A DNA stretch of 12,843 nucleotides, taken from positions 1 through 12,843 of the forward strand of contig CALBPW010000298.1 of the NCBI GenBank assembly GCA_937899145.1. Reading direction: 5' to 3'. The notes below the pieces were generated by a model, which did no database searches, was not told the origin of the DNA, and saw nothing but the letters and a program-made list of their open reading frames with translations. A program made the position numbers and the translations under genes. Of the stretch, positions 1 through 6,807 are shown piece by piece (position 1 is the first letter of the stretch; every line of letters starts with the position of its first letter). This stretch comes from an uncultured Bacteroidota bacterium (GTDB lineage: Bacteria; Bacteroidota; Bacteroidia; Bacteroidales; SZUA-534).

Positions 1-806
1 ATATTAATAAATAAATTTTTTACATTTGTAAGTATATTATTATTATACTTATTAGTGCGAATTAATCTGTAAATTTTAACTAATTCTATTAGTTCATAAT
101 TAATATTTAAATTACTACAAAAACTCTTATTAGAAGCAGGTGTTATATCTTCAAATTCAATATTACCAACAACATCATTATTTACTCTAGACTTAATTGG
201 AGTAAAATCTAATTCATCATACTCAATTTTTCCTGTAACAGTATTATTTTCTATTTTATTATCTTTAGCACTATCTGCTTCAATTGCTTCATATTCTAGA
301 TTTCCACTACAAACACTTTTAACTTCCTGATTATCAACAACTAACTCTTCATAAGAAAAAGTACTTTCAGGTTCTTTTTTTTCTAATTTTGTACTAGAAG
401 GAATAGATGTGTTTTCAGAAACTATCTTTTTCTTATTAATTTTTCTTTCATTACTATATTTATCATGTATTCTTTTATTAAATTTTTTTTCTTTAGAAAT
501 AGAATTATTAACTTCTTTTCTTTCATCTTTAGATAAAGATTCAAAATTAATTTTAGAAATATTTTTAATATTTCCACTTCTCTTAAAAATTCTAATATAT
601 TCTTTTATATCATCTTTATATAAAAACAAATTATTATCAAATTCATCACTTTGAATATTAGTTAATTTTTTAATTCTATTTATATAATAATTAATTCTAT
701 TACGTCTATTTAATAAAACATCAATATCATTAGTTTCAATTAAACCAGAAGAAAGTTTTTTTAACATCTCAACAGCTTTATTAACTTTATCTTGTGTTTT
801 TTCATC
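1..806 (-). CDS. AT-rich Lys/Asn-rich repeat protein, partial
   Basis: I do not recognise this protein. The minus strand is open without a stop for all 806 bases and runs off the left edge, so the 3' end is missing. At its upstream side it continues in frame from the TrmFO fragment (one open frame, 1535 to 1), so its own start is not visible. About 268 residues can be read: a helical, charged part first (reads KLSSGLIETNDIDVLLNRR), then a Lys/Glu/Asn-rich, probably disordered or coiled stretch, then five degenerate repeats with a Y/F-x-x-L/I core: YEEL (353-342), YEAI (293-282), YDEL (221-210), FEDI (155-144) and YELI (98-87), 19 to 24 codons apart. Composition is far lower in GC than everything to the right: 8 of 60 bases at 61-120 against 31 of 60 at 901-960. 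Conservation of the repeat core argues for real coding. The source organism is probably not the Bacteroidetes of the rest of the window. Confidence 0.6.
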
Positions 807-809
807 CAG
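795..809. other. Composition switch at the end of the TrmFO homology
   Basis: TrmFO similarity ends with FGLFPEL, whose last codon is 809-807. Within about ten bases the sequence changes from balanced GC to extremely AT-rich and stays so to position 1. The usual basic, helical last 15-25 residues of TrmFO are not recognisable beyond this point. The frame stays open across the switch. This is either a second chimeric join or a very recent insertion; the exact base cannot be fixed by eye. Confidence 0.6.
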
Positions 810-1535
810 TTCTGGGAACAAGCCAAAATGGATATTCATTGGTTGAAAGTGGGGACTTTGTGAATGGGTGACGTGATTGAGTAAGGCCCCAAACGCCGTT
901 TCTGCTGGGGGTAAAGGGAGATCAGGGTGGGCCATAAATATCCCCGCTAAAAACCCGATAGCCGCGCTTTCTATGTATCCTTCACACCCCGTTAATTGCC
1001 CTGCCAACGTGATAGATGGATGTTTTTTAAGGCGTAACCGGTCATCCAATACGTTGGGGCCACACACAAATGTGTTGCGATGAATGGCCCCGAGGCGTAA
1101 AAATTCAGCGTTGTGCAGAGCAGGGATTAGGCGGAAAACACGCTTTTGTTCGGGATACGTTAGTTTGGTTTGAAAGCCCACTAAATTCATCATCGTTCCT
1201 GCCGTATTTTCTTTGCGTAGTTGCACCACAGCAAAAGGACGTCGTCCATCTTCAAAGGGATTGCTTAATCCCGTTGTTTTCATGGGGCCGAATAATAATG
1301 TCCGAAAGCCTCTGCCGGCCATGACCTCTATGGGAAGACACCCTTCAAAATACGCCTGTTTTTCCCCTTCCCATTCTTTAAACGCGACGGTTTTGGCCGT
1401 GGTAAGGGCTTGATAAAATGCCGTATATTCATCTTTGGTCAGGGGACAATTGAGGTAATCGTTCCCATCCCCTTTGTCATAGCGTGATTGATACCAAGCG
1501 CGATTTAAATCCACACTTTCCGTGCGACCATTCAT
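807..1535 (-). CDS. trmFO: TrmFO, C-terminal half (folate-dependent tRNA m5U54 methyltransferase), truncated
   Basis: TrmFO uses methylene-tetrahydrofolate and FADH2 to make 5-methyluridine at position 54 of tRNA. Recognisable family blocks, in order from about 1520 downwards: ESVDLNRAWYQSRYDKG, DYLNCPL, FKEWE, YFEGCLPIEVMAGRG, LLFGPMKTTGL, RRPFAVVQLRKEN, NLVGFQTKL, NAEFLRLGAIHRNTF, LAGQLTGCEGYIESAAIG and FQPMNIHFGLFPEL. The Cys of NCPL corresponds to the second catalytic Cys of the B. subtilis enzyme. About 238 residues remain of a usual 430-450; the N-terminal FAD-binding GxGxxG half is absent. The first ATG in frame (1535) lies in sequence belonging to the neighbouring glycosyltransferase gene, so it is not the native start. 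The native C-terminus is replaced near 800-809 by AT-rich sequence read in the same frame. The wording (NAEF.RLG..HRNTF, GFQTKL) looks alphaproteobacterial to me, from memory only. It cannot be a working enzyme as it stands. Confidence 0.85.
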
Positions 1536-2328
1536 CGTTGGGAAGAGGCATTATACCGATGTCGATTTTGTTAAGTTCGGCAAACTCAGTATTTGCGTTC
1601 CATTTGGTGCTTGTCAGGTTTAATTCAGGCACATTGTAATCAACATCAACAATTACCTTAAAATCAATGCGTTCAGCATATTTTTGCTTTACAGCTTTCA
1701 GCATCGGAATGGCACTTTGAAAATGCTTTAATGTGGTGTAACTGCCTATCCAACCGATAGTTACAATTTCGGTGCTTCGTGCGCCACGATATTTATATAT
1801 GTTTGTATCGATGGCTGTCGGAATAATCACAGTGTTCTTGTTAAATTGCGAAGCGTATTTGGCTAAAAATGAATTACCTACACTTACAACGTCAACGTGT
1901 TTAGCAATTTTTGCTGTTTTGGTTGAACTTTTCAGCCAACTTAAGTTTTTGTTCGATTCTGATATGTCGTTTAACCAAATGGCATCGTCGAAATCGAAGA
2001 TGGTGGCGGCTTTGCGGTGCGATAGCCATTTTTCAAATATCGAAAAACCAAGGAAGTGGGCTTCGCGGTAGATTATAATGTAGTCGAATTTTGATGCGCG
2101 AATCACATCAAATAGTCTGATTATAAAGCCTTTAAGTGTTATCCAGAGTTTCAGAAAGTAGTTTCCGCGCTGATAGAATTGCTTGTCGTTGCGGGCGTTT
2201 AAAAGGTACGAATAGGTAATGCTGACGCCTTTCGACTCCAAGAAGTTGATGTATTGCTCAAACCGGAAACGCTGACCGGGCGAGCGGTTGGGGCGGTGAG
2301 GGGCAATATATAGGAGGCGGGAAGGCAT
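1477..2328 (-). CDS. Glycosyltransferase, 3' truncated
   Basis: A GT-B fold glycosyltransferase of the type found in Bacteroidetes surface-polysaccharide loci; donor and acceptor cannot be told. Visible motifs: N-terminal IAPHRPNRSPGQRFRFEQY (residues 8-26), IYREAHFLG (86-94), FDFDDAIW (111-118), the second-domain start IGWIGSYTTLKHF (from 191), and IDIGIMPLPNDEWSHGKCGFK ending at residue 275. In intact relatives GKCGFK is followed by a helix with Q/Y-M-A-L-G-x-P and about 80-100 more residues. Here it runs into eight unrelated residues and a stop at 1479-1477, because the sequence changes to TrmFO. So the donor-binding half is cut, and the last eight residues are not native. The start at 2328 gives the expected N-terminus. 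It lies 50 bases after the upstream glycosyltransferase in the same direction, so the two are probably co-transcribed. Confidence 0.88.
   Translation of the reverse strand: MPSRLLYIAPHRPNRSPGQRFRFEQYINFLESKGVSITYSYLLNARNDKQFYQRGNYFLKLWITLKGFIIRLFDVIRASKFDYIIIYREAHFLGFSIFEKWLSHRKAATIFDFDDAIWLNDISESNKNLSWLKSSTKTAKIAKHVDVVSVGNSFLAKYASQFNKNTVIIPTAIDTNIYKYRGARSTEIVTIGWIGSYTTLKHFQSAIPMLKAVKQKYAERIDFKVIVDVDYNVPELNLTSTKWNANTEFAELNKIDIGIMPLPNDEWSHGKCGFKSRLVSITL
1504..1520. other. Junction with bases fitting both glycosyltransferase and TrmFO
   Basis: Read on the minus strand, these bases give GKCGFK (from 1521) in the glycosyltransferase frame, the motif expected there in that family. In another frame they give ESVDLN, the segment expected just before AWYQSRYDKG in TrmFO. 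Both families match up to this stretch from opposite sides, so the breakpoint lies here and up to about 17 bases are compatible with both parents. This is what microhomology-driven chimera formation leaves behind. Confidence 0.7.
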
Positions 2329-2348
2329 TTTTTATTTAGGAGTTGGTT

Positions 2349-2362
2349 CCGACAGCTGTCGG
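2349..2362. repeat. Perfect 14-bp palindrome
   Basis: CCGACAGCTGTCGG sits in the 50-base gap between the two glycosyltransferase genes. It reads the same on both strands, with no loop and no T-run, so it is a poor terminator. From general memory, ACAGCTGTCGGGA-type palindromes recur between genes in Bacteroidetes genomes; I cannot count copies here, and no second copy was seen in this window. Confidence 0.6.
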
Positions 2363-2378
2363 GATTAGTAGTTGACAT

Positions 2379-3614
2379 TTAACATTTGCATAATTTTTCA
2401 TACACTTTCTCATACGCGTTGACACCATTTTGCAGTGAGAATTGTCGGCAAGCTTGTTGGCGCGCAACGGCTTTACCTTCGGGTGGCAATTTTAGCATTT
2501 TTTCAATTGCCAACCTATAATCATTTTTGCTCCAACCTTCGATAAGTACTCCAATAGGATTTTTCCGAATAATGTCGTCAACATCGCCAACGCCGCTGTT
2601 GGTGAGGCAAGGAATGCCAAGTGCCATTAGTTCGGCAAGTTTGGTTGGCGAACTGGCTTTTTTCGACCATACCGGTTTTATGAAGAAAAGCGATGCGTTT
2701 GAAAGCGATGCTAATGAGGGAACTTGGTTGCGAGTGGCTGGCTGCACTACTATTTTTTCAGCTGGAATACAAAATTTTTCGGCTTCGGTGCGGATAAGTT
2801 TTTCGCTATCGCGTGTAATGAATAGGAAAATCGCATTTTGTTGTATTTTAAGCAGTTGGCTAAAAAAAGCGAGCATTTCGGGCAACATATACCATGTGCC
2901 AACCGAGCCTAAATATGATAAAACAAACTGATTATCAGTAATATTCAATTTTTTACGCCACTCATTAATGGTGGCATCGTTTATTTTATTAAAATCGAAA
3001 TGATTGACATCGGCACAACACGGAATAACTGTAATTTTTTCAGAGTCAACATTTTGCAATTGCCACGATAATATTTCCGATTTTGCGGCATTGGTTAGGC
3101 TGATGATAGCGTCAGATTCTGTCATAAATATTTTTTCCTTGTTCTTAAAATATTGATATACTTTTCTGTAAATCAGTTTTTTAGTATTCCAAATATTGCC
3201 ATCAACACGTTCGTCGGCAAAAAAACCACGCATATCGAAAACAAAACGGCAGCCAAATTTATGCTTCATTGCTAAACCGATAAAGGCGGATATGTAGCTG
3301 CGGCAATGTATAATGCTGAATTGCTTGGTTTTGTGTAACTTAAAGGCTAACCGGTGAATTTTCAGAATATCAATTAATGTTGAAATAATTGGTGGGTGTT
3401 TTGTGTAAATTATTGGTTGCCAATCGATTTTTGAGTTTTTTACAATTTCTTCGACTTCGCTTCGGCCTTGTTCAAAAACAATAGGTTTTTCGGCACTTAT
3501 TATTGTTATAATAAATCCTTTTGCTGCTAATCCGCATAAATAGGGAAGAACCTGCGAGCGGCCAAGCGAATCGGTCATTCCATCGTATGATATATAAAGA
3601 ATGTTATTATTCAT
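2379..3614 (-). CDS. Family-4 glycosyltransferase
   Basis: A complete 411-residue GT-B glycosyltransferase, probably GT4, transferring a sugar from a nucleotide-activated donor in the cytoplasm during surface-polysaccharide assembly. The N-terminus reads ILYISYDGMTDSLGRSQVLP (residues 5-24), a well-known opening in Bacteroidetes enzymes with a Gly-containing loop for the acceptor side. The middle has IIHCRSYISAFIGL and FVFDMRGFFADERVDG. The C-terminal donor-binding signature is SSPTKLAELMALGIPCLTNS followed by GVGDVDDII (321-349), including the conserved Glu of the E-x7-E-like region. The ATG at 3614-3612 overlaps the TGA of miaA (3616-3614) by one base, as TGATG, so translation is probably coupled to miaA. 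The exact sugar cannot be inferred. Confidence 0.92.
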   Translation of the reverse strand: MNNNILYISYDGMTDSLGRSQVLPYLCGLAAKGFIITIISAEKPIVFEQGRSEVEEIVKNSKIDWQPIIYTKHPPIISTLIDILKIHRLAFKLHKTKQFSIIHCRSYISAFIGLAMKHKFGCRFVFDMRGFFADERVDGNIWNTKKLIYRKVYQYFKNKEKIFMTESDAIISLTNAAKSEILSWQLQNVDSEKITVIPCCADVNHFDFNKINDATINEWRKKLNITDNQFVLSYLGSVGTWYMLPEMLAFFSQLLKIQQNAIFLFITRDSEKLIRTEAEKFCIPAEKIVVQPATRNQVPSLASLSNASLFFIKPVWSKKASSPTKLAELMALGIPCLTNSGVGDVDDIIRKNPIGVLIEGWSKNDYRLAIEKMLKLPPEGKAVARQQACRQFSLQNGVNAYEKVYEKLCKC

Positions 3615-4504
3615 CAGCAGTTTAAAATAAAATCCATTATGTTGTCTTCGTTAGTGCGATTGAACCAGTGCATTTGTTGATAGCGATTGAACCAAGTCAT
3701 TTGTTTTTTTGCGTATCGTCTTGAATTTCTTTTGATTAGACGTACGGCTTCGCCAAAATCGTATTCGCCATCAAAGTAGCCAAACAATTCTTTGTAGCCA
3801 ACGGTGTTGAGCGAGTTTAGATGCTTGTATTTATACAGATTTCGCGCTTCGGCTTCAAGTCCAGCCTCAAGCATAGCGTCAACGCGGCTATCGATGCGGT
3901 TGTAGAGCTGTTGCCGCTCCATTGTTAGCCCAACCATTACAATGTCGAATGGGCGCTGTTTGGCTTGCCCTGTGCGTTGCGATGAGTAGGTTTTGCCCGT
4001 TTGCGCAATCACTTCCAATGCCTTAAGCACGCGTTTGGGATTTACAATGTCGCCCGTTTCGTAATAATCGGGGTCTAAGTTTTTTAGTTCGGTGCGTAGC
4101 GTTTCAATTCCCTCAGTTTCAAGGCGTCGCATTATTTGGCTGCGAATTTCGGGATTGGCTGTCGGAAGGTCGTCAATGCCTTGCACAATAGCGTCGATGT
4201 ACATTCCCGAGCCACCAACCATAAGTACTTTATCGTATTTAATAAACAGATTATCAAGCAGTTTGATGGTATCTAACTCAAACCTGCCGGCACTGTAATA
4301 ATCGGTAATTGACAGATTACCAATAAAATGGTGTTTAACCGTCGCTAATTGTTCGGCCGATGGCGGAGCTGCGCCAATCTGCAATTCGCGGTACATCTGA
4401 CGCGAGTCGCAAGAGATGATCTCGGTATGCAACCGGCTTGCTGTACGGATGCTTAAATCAGTTTTGCCGATACCCGTCGGACCTGTCAGAATTATCAGTT
4501 TCAT
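3614..4504 (-). CDS. miaA: tRNA dimethylallyltransferase MiaA
   Basis: MiaA transfers a dimethylallyl group from dimethylallyl diphosphate to N6 of A37 in tRNAs that read codons beginning with U, the first step toward ms2i6A. The 296-residue length is normal for Bacteroidetes. Motifs: P-loop GPTGIGKT (residues 8-15), SCDSRQMYREL with the catalytic Asp at 33 (equivalent of E. coli Asp42), VGGSGMYIDAIVQGID (from 96), NPKRVLKALEV and the C-terminal KRNSRRYAKKQMTWFNR that contacts the anticodon arm. All key residues are present. It lies 15 bases after the conserved hypothetical gene in the same direction, and its stop overlaps the start of the glycosyltransferase, so it is the middle gene of an operon. 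Bacteroidetes genomes often carry two MiaA copies; whether this is the only one cannot be seen. Confidence 0.96.
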   Translation of the reverse strand: MKLIILTGPTGIGKTDLSIRTASRLHTEIISCDSRQMYRELQIGAAPPSAEQLATVKHHFIGNLSITDYYSAGRFELDTIKLLDNLFIKYDKVLMVGGSGMYIDAIVQGIDDLPTANPEIRSQIMRRLETEGIETLRTELKNLDPDYYETGDIVNPKRVLKALEVIAQTGKTYSSQRTGQAKQRPFDIVMVGLTMERQQLYNRIDSRVDAMLEAGLEAEARNLYKYKHLNSLNTVGYKELFGYFDGEYDFGEAVRLIKRNSRRYAKKQMTWFNRYQQMHWFNRTNEDNIMDFILNC

Positions 4505-4519
4505 GGAGGGTTAGAAGGT

Positions 4520-5005
4520 TTAGGGAGAATTTATGGTGAAATGGTGTTTAAAGCAGATATAGTGGTTTTTTTTAGTGTGGCAGGTCCGTGTATCGATTGG
4601 CAGATATCGTTTTTTGAATATAAACGATTGATTATCAACAAGTGGCAATGTGTTTACTTGTTGTTTTGTTCGGGTGTTTTGTATTGTTTGTTTTGCTTTT
4701 AACAGATTGATATAGTACGACTTTGCGCAGCCGATGGCGGTTTTATGTCCTGTTTTCAGTTTTTGTTGTTGCCAAAAGGCGGCCTTGGTTGGGTTTGCCA
4801 TATCAATATTGGCAAGCCGCGTAGCCTCTTTGAGGCGTTGCCGAGCGGCTAATTGAGCAGGTGTGTTAGGTTGTTGGCAAGTGAATTTTTTGAATGTGTA
4901 GATACGCCCATAGCGCATGGTAAGCCTAAAACCAGCGCCACTGCGACGTAGAGCGGTGCGTGCTTGCTTGATTGAGGTGCCGTATGTTAATTCAATTCTT
5001 GCCAT
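4520..5005 (-). CDS. Conserved hypothetical protein with NTPAQLAARQRL motif
   Basis: A 161-residue basic protein without signal peptide or membrane segment. It opens MARIELTYGTSIKQARTALR, has a short Tyr/Arg-rich beta-like part (residues about 24-42), then QPNTPAQLAARQRLKEATRL and a helical part reading ANPTKAAFWQQQKLKT. The N-P/T-P-AQLAxR pattern recalls the small Bacteroidetes family of unknown function usually called DUF6266, but the N-terminus differs and I would not assign it. The last 50 or so residues are Lys/Thr/His-rich and look unstructured. It is first in the leftward cluster with miaA and the glycosyltransferases. The family resemblance and clean position next to miaA argue that it is real; no function can be given. 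Confidence 0.7.
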   Translation of the reverse strand: MARIELTYGTSIKQARTALRRSGAGFRLTMRYGRIYTFKKFTCQQPNTPAQLAARQRLKEATRLANIDMANPTKAAFWQQQKLKTGHKTAIGCAKSYYINLLKAKQTIQNTRTKQQVNTLPLVDNQSFIFKKRYLPIDTRTCHTKKNHYICFKHHFTINSP

Positions 5006-5040
5006 ATCCTGAACTTTGCTTTAGGCTTTGTTTATGATGA

Positions 5041-5050
5041 CGAAAGTACG
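5041..5050 (-). promoter_or_regulatory. Possible -7 element for the leftward miaA cluster
   Basis: On the minus strand this reads CGTACTTTCG, close to the Bacteroidetes -7 pattern (TA, one or two bases, TTTG) but ending TTTC. It lies 36 bases upstream of the ATG at 5005. No convincing TTTG -33 element is found about 20 bases further upstream, so this is weak. Confidence 0.25.
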
Positions 5051-5117
5051 AAAAAAAAAGGGAAAAATTGAATTTCATTTCAAAAAAGAGATATACTCCT
5101 ATAAAGACCATCCAAAA

Positions 5118-5144
5118 ATCTGTGTAATCTGTATTATCTGCGCA
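5118..5144. repeat. Three tandem 9-bp units (ATCTGTGTA type)
   Basis: ATCTGTGTA, ATCTGTATT and ATCTGCGCA follow one another directly in the divergent intergenic region. All share ATCTG at the start. Similar ATCTGTGTA/ATCCGTGTA strings recur between genes in Bacteroidetes and other genomes (general memory). The role is unknown; they lie upstream of the AAA-ATPase promoter. Confidence 0.5.
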
Positions 5145-5171
5145 AGAAAGAAATCAGCATTCAAAAGCATA

Positions 5172-5202
5172 TTTCAGAAATCCAAACAAATAACTATTTT
5201 TG
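5172..5202 (+). promoter_or_regulatory. Bacteroidetes-type promoter of the AAA-ATPase gene
   Basis: TATTTTTG at 5195-5202 fits the -7 consensus TAnnTTTG exactly. TTTC at 5172-5175 is a one-mismatch -33 TTTG with a 19-base spacer, within the usual 19-21. Transcription would begin near 5208, leaving a leader of about a dozen bases before the ATG at 5221. This also rules out the in-frame TTG at 5200 as the start, because it lies inside the -7 box. Confidence 0.55.
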
Positions 5203-5220
5203 CACAAATGTGTTGCAAGA

Positions 5221-6768
5221 ATGAAATATCCGATAGGCATACAGACATTTGAAAAGATTATTACGGGTGGTTACGTCTATGTTGACAAAACAGAACTGAT
5301 TTATAAACTTGTTAATTCGGGCGAATATTACTTTCTGAGCCGTCCGCGCCGGTTTGGCAAGAGTCTGCTAACCACCACTTTGGAATCCTATTTTCTTGGC
5401 CGCAAAGAGCTTTTCCGTGGCCTTGCAATGGAGCGTTTGGAAAAAAATTGGACGGCACACCCTGTGTTTCATCTCGATTTTTCGGCTGCCGATTACACTG
5501 ATTCCGCCGCACTCGACATCAGAATAGAACTCGCTATCAGTAATTGGGAAAACAAATATGGGAAGAATAAAATAGAAAAGAATTTTGGAGAGAGACTCAA
5601 TGGAGTTATCAACCGCGCCAAAGAGCAGACAGGACAAAAGGCTGTGTTGCTCATTGACGAGTACGACAAGCCACTGACCGACACCATCGGCCGACCCGAA
5701 CAGCAAGACCGCAACCGCGCCTTGCTGCAAAGCATATATGGAGTAATGAAACGCGCCGACAGCAGCATCCGCTTTGCCTTCCTGACAGGCGTAACGCGCT
5801 ACGGCAAATTGGGAATATTCAGCGCAGCAAACAATCCGCAGGACATATCGATGAGCAACACCTATGCCACAATATGCGGAATATCAGAATCGGAATTGCA
5901 CAACTATTTCGACAGTGAAGTGCAGAATTTCGCCGATAAAATGGCTGTCACGAAAGACGAAATGTATGAACTTCTGAAACGCAAGTACGACGGCTATCAC
6001 TTCAGCATCGAATCAACCGACATTTACAATCCGTTCAGCTTGCTCAACGCATTGTCCGACAAGCGGATAGACAATTATTGGTTTGGCACGGGCACACCCA
6101 CATATTTAGCCAAAATGCTGAAAGCAAGGAACTACGACCTTACAAAATTCAATGGCGAAATAAATTCCACAGAGGAAGGAATTGCATCGTTTGGAAATGG
6201 CGATGAGAACATTACTGCCGCACTCTACCAAGGCGGCTACCTGACCATTAAAGGATACGACGGCCGAAGGTTTTACCAGTTGGGATTCCCCAACGAGGAA
6301 GTGGCAGATGGTTTTATGCAATACTTAATGATCGAATATTCGGGCAAGGGCTTAGGTGCTTTCGATGATGACTTTGTAGCTTTGCGAGATGCCATAGAGT
6401 CTGATAATGTTGATGGCTTTATGCAACAAATTCAGGTGATTATTAGCCAGATACCTTTCGAGAGCAACGAGCCGAAACTGATTGAGGCTAACTTCCGCAA
6501 TATGCTCTACCTGACCATTCGCTCAACAGGGCATCAGGCGAAAATAGAAATGCCTGTTTTGGGTGGGCGTATTGACGTTTTCTTTGAGACCCAAGCGTGC
6601 GCCTACATTATCGAGTGCAAGCGCGACCTGTCAGCCACCGAAGCCCTTGCGCAGATTGACGAGAAGAAGTATGCCACCCGAATCAGTGCCGCCAATAAAC
6701 GCATTGTAAAAATCGGCGCTAACTTCAGCACCGCCGAGCGTAACCTGACAGGGTGGGTTGTGGGGTGA
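5221..6768 (+). CDS. AAA-ATPase-like / PD-(D/E)XK nuclease-like protein
   Basis: A 515-residue member of the family with an AAA-ATPase-like N-terminal domain (PF09820) and a C-terminal PD-(D/E)XK domain (PF08011, formerly DUF1703). The biological role of the family is not established; many copies per genome are common in gut Bacteroidales and clostridia. Visible: opening PIGIQTFEKI (4-13), VDKTELIYKLV (21-31), Walker A-like SRPRRFGKSLL (40-50), Walker B AVLLIDEYDKPL (141-152), a sensor-like FLTGVTRYGKLGIFSA, then YDGYHFS and YNPFSLLNAL in the middle, and the nuclease-like GGRIDVFFE (Asp 452), IIECK (Glu 465, Lys 467) and ALAQIDEKKY near the C-terminus. All nuclease-core residues are present, so it may be active. 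The ATG at 5221 gives the family's usual N-terminus. Much of the gene prefers codons ending in G/C, unlike the AT-ending codons of susC downstream, which may reflect transfer. It stands alone and is divergent from the miaA cluster. Confidence 0.95.
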   Translation: MKYPIGIQTFEKIITGGYVYVDKTELIYKLVNSGEYYFLSRPRRFGKSLLTTTLESYFLGRKELFRGLAMERLEKNWTAHPVFHLDFSAADYTDSAALDIRIELAISNWENKYGKNKIEKNFGERLNGVINRAKEQTGQKAVLLIDEYDKPLTDTIGRPEQQDRNRALLQSIYGVMKRADSSIRFAFLTGVTRYGKLGIFSAANNPQDISMSNTYATICGISESELHNYFDSEVQNFADKMAVTKDEMYELLKRKYDGYHFSIESTDIYNPFSLLNALSDKRIDNYWFGTGTPTYLAKMLKARNYDLTKFNGEINSTEEGIASFGNGDENITAALYQGGYLTIKGYDGRRFYQLGFPNEEVADGFMQYLMIEYSGKGLGAFDDDFVALRDAIESDNVDGFMQQIQVIISQIPFESNEPKLIEANFRNMLYLTIRSTGHQAKIEMPVLGGRIDVFFETQACAYIIECKRDLSATEALAQIDEKKYATRISAANKRIVKIGANFSTAERNLTGWVVG

Positions 6769-6807
6769 TATGACACCCCACGCGACCATATCCCATTCCG
6801 CAACATC

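Noticed and set aside
409..654. Plus-strand frame of Leu/Phe/Ser-rich protein in the AT-rich block
   Set aside because: It is the complement of the Lys/Asn/Glu-rich minus-strand frame, which is longer, has repeats and runs through the whole block.
1..806. CRISPR array or simple tandem DNA repeat in the AT-rich block
   Set aside because: The repetition is only at protein level, with variable spacing and no identical DNA units.
877..1413. Three overlapping plus-strand frames in the TrmFO region
   Set aside because: The minus-strand TrmFO blocks explain this stretch; the plus-strand products match nothing.
1477..1535. Programmed frameshift joining the glycosyltransferase to TrmFO
   Set aside because: The proteins are unrelated, both are truncated at the join, and there is no slippery sequence; a chimeric join explains it better.
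2349..2362. Terminator between the two glycosyltransferase genes
   Set aside because: The palindrome has no loop and no T-run on the transcribed strand.
5200..5220. Upstream TTG start for the AAA-ATPase gene (adds seven residues)
   Set aside because: The TTG is inside the -7 promoter box, and the family's N-terminus begins at the ATG at 5221.
5028..5252. Plus-strand frame of 74 codons in the divergent region
   Set aside because: Low-complexity Lys-rich start, covers the tandem 9-mers and the promoter, and overlaps the AAA-ATPase start; no recognisable domain.
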